From contig JAGPGC010000096.1 of NCBI GenBank assembly GCA_018056205.1, positions 1-5,013 on the forward strand: 5,013 nucleotides of DNA. Reading direction: 5' to 3'. Each line of letters starts with the position of its first letter. Within the stretch, counting starts at the first letter, position 1. Of this stretch, positions 1-5,013 are shown piece after piece. Source of the DNA: Candidatus Atribacteria bacterium (GTDB taxonomy: Bacteria; Atribacterota; Atribacteria; Atribacterales; Atribacteraceae). The position numbers were made by a program, and so were the translations under genes. The notes under the pieces were generated by a model. That model saw only the letters and a program-made list of their open reading frames with translations. It ran no database searches and was not told where the DNA came from.

Positions 1-1424
1 AAATCTATAGAAATCGATTCGCAGCCAGCAACACAAGGTTTCCCCATGCCACGGGCAACGACTGCAGCGTGGCTGGTCATACCACCCCGGCTGGTAAGTA
101 CTCCTTGAGCAGCAAACACACCATGGATATCATCAGGGGTAGTTTCTGGACGAACCAAAATAACTTTGGCTCCATCATTAGCCATCCGTTCAGCATCATC
201 AGCATCGAAAACCACTTTTCCACTAGCAGCCCCTGGAGAAGCTGGAAGTCCTTTGGCTATAACCTTCAAAGGAATGCTGTGGTCAATTTGAGGATGCAGT
301 AATTGATTCAGAGAAGCCGGATCGATCCGTTTTATAGCTGTTTTCTTATCAATTAAACCTTCGCTGACCATATCTACTGCAATCTTAACCGCCGCCTGAG
401 TAGTGCGTTTCCCAGTTCGGGTTTGAAGCATATAAAGCTTACCTCTTTCGATAGTAAACTCAAAATCCTGCATATCTCGATAGTGTTCTTCTAATATGGA
501 ATAGATCTTTTTCAATTCCTCAAAAGCTTCAGGGAGGTCCTGCCCCATATCCTTAATTGGTTTTGGAGTTCGGATACCAGCAACGACGTCCTCACCCTGA
601 GCATTAACCAAGTATTCTCCATAGTACTCTTTTTCCCCGGTTGACGGGTTGCGAGTAAAACCTACCCCAGTTCCCGAGTCATTTCCCATGTTACCAAAAG
701 CCATCATCTGAATGTTAACTGCGGTTCCCCAGTCTTCGGGAATTTTATTGATCTTACGGTAGGTAATAGCTCTTTTGTTGTTCCAAGAGCTAAAAACAGC
801 ATTGATGGCTTTTTTTAATTGTTCATAGGGGTCCTGAGGAAAATCTTCCCCAGTGACTTTTTTATACAATTCTTTATAACGCGCAATAACCACTTTTAGA
901 TCTTCAGCAGTGAGATCGGTATCGAGCTTGGCACCTACTTGTTTTTTCACATCATTGAGAATTTCTTCATACTTATCATGGTCAACACCCATAACCACAT
1001 CACCAAACATCTGGATAAAACGTCGATAACAATCGAGGGCAAACCGCTCGTTACCAGTCAGCTTGATGAGACCCTGAAGGGAATTTTCATTTAAACCCAA
1101 GTTTAAAACCGTATCCATCATACCCGGCATAGACGCCGGAGCTCCCGAACGAACTGAAACCAAAAGTGGATTAACTGGATCTCCGAATTTCTTCCCAGTC
1201 TTCTTTTCGAGTTCTGCTAAGTTCTTTTTAATCTCCTCTTCAAGTCCTTCCGGCCAAGTTTCATTGTTTCTGTAATAATGATGACAGGCCTCGGTAGTAA
1301 TTGTAAATCCTGGAGGGACGGGGAGACCTATGCGGGTCATTTCAGCAAGATTGGCACCTTTTCCGCCCAAAAGCATCTTCATTGATGCATCGCCTTCACC
1401 AAAAAAATAAATGTACTTCTTCAT
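1..1424 (-). CDS. ppdK: Pyruvate, phosphate dikinase (PPDK), N-terminal half; gene runs off the low-coordinate edge
   Basis: This cytosolic enzyme interconverts pyruvate + ATP + Pi and PEP + AMP + PPi, in glycolysis or gluconeogenesis of anaerobes. I translated the minus strand from the ATG at 1424. The frame stays open to position 1, giving 474 whole codons of a family usually about 870-890 residues. The start [11 protein letters not shown] and the [10 protein letters not shown] motif (residues 20-29) are typical. Residues matching known nucleotide-site residues of Clostridium symbiosum PPDK are present: Lys22, Arg92 (SVRSGA), Asp320, Glu322, Gln334 and Arg336. The mobile phosphohistidine domain begins near residue 391 ([14 protein letters not shown]). 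The catalytic motif [13 protein letters not shown] (447-459) holds His452, which carries the phosphate, and Thr450, the regulatory phosphorylation site. The C-terminal PEP/pyruvate-binding barrel lies outside the window. The ATG overlaps the stop of the upstream regulator (ATGA) and has a strong ribosome binding site. PEP synthase is excluded by the PPDK-type N-terminus and the TSH motif. Identification is firm; only the 3' end is unseen. Confidence 0.97.
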   Translation of the reverse strand, partial: MKKYIYFFGEGDASMKMLLGGKGANLAEMTRIGLPVPPGFTITTEACHHYYRNNETWPEGLEEEIKKNLAELEKKTGKKFGDPVNPLLVSVRSGAPASMPGMMDTVLNLGLNENSLQGLIKLTGNERFALDCYRRFIQMFGDVVMGVDHDKYEEILNDVKKQVGAKLDTDLTAEDLKVVIARYKELYKKVTGEDFPQDPYEQLKKAINAVFSSWNNKRAITYRKINKIPEDWGTAVNIQMMAFGNMGNDSGTGVGFTRNPSTGEKEYYGEYLVNAQGEDVVAGIRTPKPIKDMGQDLPEAFEELKKIYSILEEHYRDMQDFEFTIERGKLYMLQTRTGKRTTQAAVKIAVDMVSEGLIDKKTAIKRIDPASLNQLLHPQIDHSIPLKVIAKGLPASPGAASGKVVFDADDAERMANDGAKVILVRPETTPDDIHGVFAAQGVLTSRGGMTSHAAVVARGMGKPCVAGCESISID

Positions 1425-2281
1425 TCTGCTTCCTCCCTTTGCTCTTGAATTTTTAGCAAAATTTGATTGATTATGTCTTTACTATTTAAGTTGGTGATAT
1501 CAATCACCGGGCAGTTTAACTGCCGATAAATGTTTTGAGCAAATTCAATTTCTTGACGTACCACTTCTTGATCAGCTTTATATTCCATATAGTTTAAGCC
1601 GAGATTTATGATACGTTCATTACGAAGCTTTCTTAAAAATTCCGGTTCCATTATGAAACCAATGATAACCTTTCCCTTCTCTTTCCCCAAAATCTTTTCT
1701 AAGTTTTGTGGAAGAGGAAGATCGGGATTGAGCATCATAAAACCACATTTAATTCCCTTTTGTGCTAATTGCATCACGCATTCATCACGATGTGGAAACC
1801 AAACAGTAAGTATGATGACCTGAGCTTCGTCGAGTCGAGAAAAACTAACTCCAGTACTTTCCGCCAGTGCATACTCAACTGCTTCAGTAATGGCTAACGA
1901 TTCCCCATCCGAGTTGTGAAGTAAACCTGGTTCCCCTCGGGGAGATCGAGTAGACAGTTTCTTGATAGAATTAACAATTGGACTTAAAAGATCTAATATT
2001 ATAATTCGACGTTGTAACGATTCGGTAATCAATGCCTGAACAAATTCATCGTTAACCAGTGTATAAATTACCATATCTTTTTGAGGGCTTGCCATATCAA
2101 GAATGCTATAAATTTCTTCCTTATTTTTTACATGGTCAAACCGTAAAATTTTTACTCGTGGAAGATCAAACTGCGCTAATGCAGCTTGTACTGCCAGATA
2201 GGCAGTTTTTCCCGTTCCATCGGAAACAACAAAAATACAAAAATCATCACTATTCTTAAAGTCATCTATTTCGGAACTCAC
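1421..2281 (-). CDS. Divergent PPDK/PEP-synthase regulatory protein (DUF299 family), P-loop lost
   Basis: The protein has 286 residues; the family usually has about 270-280. Typical members use ADP to phosphorylate, and Pi to dephosphorylate, a threonine beside the catalytic histidine of PPDK or PEP synthase. Family membership rests on several points: the N-terminal [10 protein letters not shown] (18-27), which matches the VSDxTGxTA start; the EAVEYAL stretch (133-139); DEAQVIIL (151-158); QLAQKGIK (171-178); and the C-terminal part with NLGLNY (226-231), [18 protein letters not shown] (244-261) and ITN. Against remembered family sequences the central region aligns without gaps, yet key motifs have changed. 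[11 protein letters not shown] (159-169) stands where GVSRxxKTPxS is expected, STG (142-144) replaces DDG, and TAE near the start is TAY (26-28 is KTA, then Tyr28). Start codon is GTG at 2281, overlapping the glyS stop (GTGA), chosen for the GAGGAGG site 7 nt upstream. The stop overlaps the ppdK ATG. The context says PPDK control, but the catalytic activity is doubtful. It may have lost kinase activity, bind nucleotide differently, or act as a binding regulator. I left the symbol blank for this reason. Confidence 0.85.
   Translation of the reverse strand: MSSEIDDFKNSDDFCIFVVSDGTGKTAYLAVQAALAQFDLPRVKILRFDHVKNKEEIYSILDMASPQKDMVIYTLVNDEFVQALITESLQRRIIILDLLSPIVNSIKKLSTRSPRGEPGLLHNSDGESLAITEAVEYALAESTGVSFSRLDEAQVIILTVWFPHRDECVMQLAQKGIKCGFMMLNPDLPLPQNLEKILGKEKGKVIIGFIMEPEFLRKLRNERIINLGLNYMEYKADQEVVRQEIEFAQNIYRQLNCPVIDITNLNSKDIINQILLKIQEQREEAE
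1431..1437 (-). promoter_or_regulatory. Strong ribosome binding site for ppdK
   Basis: The minus strand reads GGGAGGA, part of AAAGGGAGGA, followed by 6 nt and then the ATG at 1424. This is a near-perfect Shine-Dalgarno sequence at good spacing and lies inside the last codons of the regulator gene. With the ATGA stop/start overlap it fixes the ppdK start and suggests ppdK can be translated by both re-initiation and fresh loading of ribosomes. Confidence 0.85.
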
Positions 2282-4383
2282 CTGGTTTCCTCCTCTATTA
2301 CAATTTGAGAAAGGTCAGCTATGGGTTGCCAAAGTTTAACAATCCTTTTTAACACCGACAATCGATTATTTCGTACTAATTCTGAATCGGTCATAACCAA
2401 GACATCGTTAAAAAATTGGTTGAGTACCGGAATAACAGTTGAGAATGACTCACAGGCATAAATATAATCGCCCCTTTGGACAGCGGGATAAAATTCTTTT
2501 TCTACACTTTGTAGTGTTTGATATAATCGATGTTCAACTTCCTCTTCAAAGAGATTAGGATTTACGGTAGGAAGATCGGAATAATTTTTGGTGATATTGT
2601 TTGCTCGACAAAAACCGGTAATAATCTCTTCAAAGAATTTCCTCTTATTATCAAATAATTTCTGAAGAGCACTAATTCGAAGGAAAATATCATAAATATC
2701 ATCATAGGATACATTTAAAACTGCGTTGACAATTGAATAATTCATGCCGGTTTCCAATAAAAAATAACGAAACCGGCTAATTATAAATTGAACAACTTCA
2801 TCAATCACTGAAGGATCAGGGTTGACAAATCCCTGTTCTTTTAAAATAACTATATTCCAACCAATCCATTCTCGGAGATTGAAATACCAACCACGGTTTA
2901 ATAGAATACTGATAATTCCTTGGGCCTGTCTTCTCAAACCAAAAGGATCGGTTGAACCGCTGGGAACTCTTCCCAAAGAAAAGCTGGAAACAATGTTATC
3001 CATTTTATCAGCAAGAGAAAGAATACTTCCAGTAAAGGTTTCTGGATAATTTTGCTGTCCGGGGGATGGAAGGTATTGATCTGCAATGGCAGTTGCTACC
3101 TCTTCGCTTTCCCCATTTAACTGAGCATAGACCTTCCCCATGTGACCTTGCAGCTCTGGCAATTCTTTTACCATTTCACAGGTTAAATCAGTTTTGGCTA
3201 AAAGAGCTGCTCGTTTTAAAAACTTCAGGGAATTTTCATTACCGGGGAAACAAGCACCTAAACGTTCAACCAAGAATTTTAAGCGCTCGGTTTTTTCCCA
3301 CATAGTTCCCAATCCTTCTTGAAAAACTATCCCCTTTAATGATTCAGTTCTTTGCTCTAATCTTTTTTTCTGATCCTCGTTAAAAAAGAACAAGGCATCT
3401 TCTAATCGGGCTTTTAATACTCTTTCGTTGCCATGAATAATTTTTTCACATTCTAAAGCCGGTCGGTTTAAAACCACCAAGAAACGGGAGAGAAGTTTTC
3501 CCTCATCATCAACACAAGCAAAATATTTTTGGTGATGTTTCATTACGGTAGTTAAAACACAGGCGGGAAGCTGTAAATATTTATGGTTGAAATTTCCCAT
3601 AGCAGCATCCGGATATTCCACCAAAAAGTTAACCTCATTGATGAGATCTTCATCTTTTAACCAGTGACCGCCAATCTTTTTTACTTCTCTATCCAATGCT
3701 TTTTCAATCATCGTCCTTCTTTGGGCTGGATCAACTATAACGCCAAGTTTTTCTAAATCTGAAAAATAATTTGCCGCTTCGTTAAGCGGTTGTGGACTTT
3801 TTGATAAAAAACGATGTCCCCAAGTGTTACGGGATGCAGACACATCAGCAACAGTGAGGGAAATTTCCTCTTTTCCAAAAAGGGCCACTAACCATCGAAT
3901 TGGACGAACAAATCGGTAGTTCCCCTCTCCCCAAAGCATTGATCGAGGAAAATTTAAAGAACGTAAAATGACTGGACAGATTTGAGTTAATATCTCTTTG
4001 GTGGATTGTCCTTCACGGACTTTCTTTCCAAACACATATTCCCCCCGGTTAGTTTCTTTAACGAAAAGATCTTGAGGATCAATTCCTTGAGCGCGAGCAA
4101 AAGCTAATGCTGGTTGGAGAGCTATTCTATCAGCAGAAAACCCAACCTTGGCTGCCGGCCCTTTTATTTCTAAAATCAAAGGATCTTGATGTTCCTGTAA
4201 TCCCTTGATGATAAGGGTAATTCGTCGGGGAGTTCCTATTAATAATAAATCTTCATAACCAAGGCGTGATTCCTCCAACTTTTCTATAAATTGACGTTTG
4301 GTTTCATCAAATATTGAGGTAATTAAACTCGAAGGTAACTCTTCAACGCCAATTTCTAATAAAAAATCTCTTCTATCGTTCAT
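2278..4383 (-). CDS. glyS: Glycine--tRNA ligase beta subunit
   Basis: This is the beta chain of the bacterial alpha2beta2 glycyl-tRNA synthetase. It binds and positions tRNA-Gly while the alpha chain carries the aminoacylation site. It has 701 residues, close to the E. coli chain (about 689), so it is full length. Signatures in order: [13 protein letters not shown] (8-20); TPRRITLI (51-58); GPAAKVGF (75-82); the core [20 protein letters not shown] (145-164); GHRFL (189-193); [13 protein letters not shown] (280-292); [13 protein letters not shown] (325-337); the HD-like domain with [18 protein letters not shown] (396-413), ADKMD (458-462) and [14 protein letters not shown] (474-487); and a DALR-type anticodon-binding tail (about 585-690) with [20 protein letters not shown] (657-676). 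Family-variable changes such as ELPELQG for EFPELQG look ordinary. The ATG at 4383 lies inside the 3' end of glyQ (11-nt overlap), with a weak GGTGAAGG 6 nt upstream, so translation probably depends on coupling to glyQ. The end of the gene encodes the strong ribosome binding site of the next gene. Confidence 0.98.
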   Translation of the reverse strand: MNDRRDFLLEIGVEELPSSLITSIFDETKRQFIEKLEESRLGYEDLLLIGTPRRITLIIKGLQEHQDPLILEIKGPAAKVGFSADRIALQPALAFARAQGIDPQDLFVKETNRGEYVFGKKVREGQSTKEILTQICPVILRSLNFPRSMLWGEGNYRFVRPIRWLVALFGKEEISLTVADVSASRNTWGHRFLSKSPQPLNEAANYFSDLEKLGVIVDPAQRRTMIEKALDREVKKIGGHWLKDEDLINEVNFLVEYPDAAMGNFNHKYLQLPACVLTTVMKHHQKYFACVDDEGKLLSRFLVVLNRPALECEKIIHGNERVLKARLEDALFFFNEDQKKRLEQRTESLKGIVFQEGLGTMWEKTERLKFLVERLGACFPGNENSLKFLKRAALLAKTDLTCEMVKELPELQGHMGKVYAQLNGESEEVATAIADQYLPSPGQQNYPETFTGSILSLADKMDNIVSSFSLGRVPSGSTDPFGLRRQAQGIISILLNRGWYFNLREWIGWNIVILKEQGFVNPDPSVIDEVVQFIISRFRYFLLETGMNYSIVNAVLNVSYDDIYDIFLRISALQKLFDNKRKFFEEIITGFCRANNITKNYSDLPTVNPNLFEEEVEHRLYQTLQSVEKEFYPAVQRGDYIYACESFSTVIPVLNQFFNDVLVMTDSELVRNNRLSVLKRIVKLWQPIADLSQIVIEEETR
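2289..2295 (-). promoter_or_regulatory. Strong ribosome binding site deciding the GTG start of the regulator
   Basis: The minus strand reads GAGGAGG, then 7 nt to a GTG at 2281. It is encoded within the glyS C-terminal codons (IEEETR). No nearby in-frame ATG competes, and the resulting N-terminus puts the conserved VSDGTG motif about 18 residues in, slightly longer than usual for the family. The site supports active translation of the divergent regulator. Confidence 0.8.
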
Positions 4384-5013
4384 GATTTACCTTCACCAAA
4401 TTTGCCTGTTTTAACCAAGGAAAACCCATTTTTTCTCTTTGTTGATAATAAAGGCAGGCACACTGGTTGGCAAGTTGGCGAATCCTTCCCATATATTGGC
4501 TTCTTTCTAATACGCTGATTCCGCCTCGAGAGTCAAGAAGATTAAAGGTATGAGAACATTTCAATATATAATCATAGGAAGGCATAACCAGTTCTTTGTC
4601 TAAAAGTCGTTGGGCTTCTTGTTCATAGGATTCAAAGAGCCTAAAAAGAATATTGGTTCCATCGTGTTCAAAGCTATAAATTGAGTGTTCCCTTTCTTCC
4701 TGCCAACGAACATCACCATAGGTAAGTTTATCGTTCCATCTAATATCAAAAACATTATCTTTTTCTTGTAAATACATGGTTATTCGTTCTAAACCATAGG
4801 TTAACTCCACAGATATTGGCTTAAGATCTAAGCCTCCAGCTTGCTGGAAATAGGTGAATTGAGTGATTTCCATCCCATCCAACCATACTTCCCATCCTAA
4901 ACCCCAAGCACCTAAAGTAGGTGATTCCCAATTATCTTCAACAAAGCGAATATCATGTTCTGCAGGATTAATACCCAATTCATATAAACTGTTCAGATAA
5001 ATATCTTGAATAT
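4373..5013 (-). CDS. glyQ: Glycine--tRNA ligase alpha subunit, C-terminal part; 5' end outside the window
   Basis: This is the catalytic class II alpha chain of the alpha2beta2 glycyl-tRNA synthetase, which forms glycyl-adenylate and, with the beta chain, charges tRNA-Gly. The frame is open from the window edge: the first readable residues, [16 protein letters not shown], match the E. coli IQELYLGSLKELGMDP region. The visible 211 codons are therefore roughly the last two thirds of a chain near 300 residues, with about 90 N-terminal residues (including class II motif 1) unseen. Conserved blocks are [20 protein letters not shown] (4970-4911), [19 protein letters not shown] just after it, TYGLERI (4801-4781, probably class II motif 3), [26 protein letters not shown] and [10 protein letters not shown] near the C-terminus. 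A TTG at 4978 in this frame could be mistaken for a start, but it lies inside conserved sequence. The stop TAG (4375-4373) lies within the first codons of glyS. Confidence 0.97.
   Translation of the reverse strand, partial: IQDIYLNSLYELGINPAEHDIRFVEDNWESPTLGAWGLGWEVWLDGMEITQFTYFQQAGGLDLKPISVELTYGLERITMYLQEKDNVFDIRWNDKLTYGDVRWQEEREHSIYSFEHDGTNILFRLFESYEQEAQRLLDKELVMPSYDYILKCSHTFNLLDSRGGISVLERSQYMGRIRQLANQCACLYYQQREKMGFPWLKQANLVKVNHER
4390..4397 (-). promoter_or_regulatory. Weak ribosome binding site for glyS
   Basis: The minus strand reads GGTGAAGG, then 6 nt to the ATG at 4383, inside the end of glyQ. It is a poor match to the Shine-Dalgarno consensus compared with the two downstream sites. 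Because glyS starts 11 nt before the glyQ stop, translation coupling probably delivers ribosomes, which would help keep alpha and beta chains equal. Confidence 0.5.

Noticed and set aside
69..302. Plus-strand open frame of 77 codons
   Set aside because: It lies opposite the conserved phosphohistidine region of ppdK, has no recognisable motif, and is a shadow of that gene.
1608..1823. Plus-strand open frame of 71 codons opposite the regulator, covering the odd P-loop segment
   Set aside because: I considered an overlapping gene that might constrain the regulator's altered segment. The translation has no known motif or convincing start signal, and the minus-strand frame carries the family conservation.
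1775..1930. A compensated frameshift as the cause of the altered regulator motifs
   Set aside because: Residue spacing matches the family across the whole stretch, flanks on both sides are conserved in the same frame, and reading the P-loop segment in the other frames gave no GVSR-KTP motif.
2059..2259. Plus-strand open frame of 66 codons opposite the regulator N-terminus
   Set aside because: It is antisense to conserved family sequence and shows no features of its own.
2822..3305. Two plus-strand open frames opposite glyS
   Set aside because: They are shadows of well-conserved glyS sequence, with no domain or signal.
4976..4978. TTG as a possible start of glyQ
   Set aside because: The frame continues upstream to the edge with residues that match the alpha chain ([12 protein letters not shown]), so this TTG is an internal leucine codon.

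Overview
The window is AT-rich bacterial DNA. It is coding on the minus strand from edge to edge, with no intergenic base. Read 5' to 3' on the minus strand, from high to low coordinates, the order is: glyQ (glycyl-tRNA synthetase alpha chain, 5' end outside the window), glyS (beta chain), a PPDK regulatory-protein family gene (DUF299/PpsR), and ppdK (pyruvate, phosphate dikinase, 3' end outside the window). Each gene overlaps the next: glyQ/glyS by 11 nt, glyS/regulator by 4 nt (GTGA), regulator/ppdK by 4 nt (ATGA). This is one translationally coupled operon segment. I see no promoter, terminator, RNA gene, mobile element, repeat array or CRISPR. The promoter must lie upstream of position 5013 and the terminator below position 1.

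A two-subunit (alpha2beta2-type) GlyRS next to a DUF299 gene and ppdK is a known arrangement in Firmicutes and some other anaerobic bacterial lineages. With the low GC and strong Shine-Dalgarno sites, this suggests an anaerobe of Firmicutes type or a related candidate lineage such as Atribacterota. The window alone does not fix the phylum.

The two glycyl-tRNA synthetase chains charge tRNA-Gly. PPDK interconverts pyruvate/ATP/Pi and PEP/AMP/PPi. The regulatory family normally switches PPDK off and on by phosphorylating and dephosphorylating a threonine two residues before the catalytic histidine. That threonine and the histidine are both intact here (Thr450, His452).

The one real oddity is the regulator. 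It aligns without gaps to family members as I remember them through the central region, and its C-terminal third looks normal. However, the family P-loop (GVSRxxKTPxS) is replaced by an unrelated string, the DDG motif is lost, and other signature residues have changed. The frame is intact, the ribosome binding site is strong, and the gene remains coupled to ppdK, so it looks like a maintained but biochemically altered or pseudo-enzymatic regulator. The rest of the window is ordinary housekeeping sequence.
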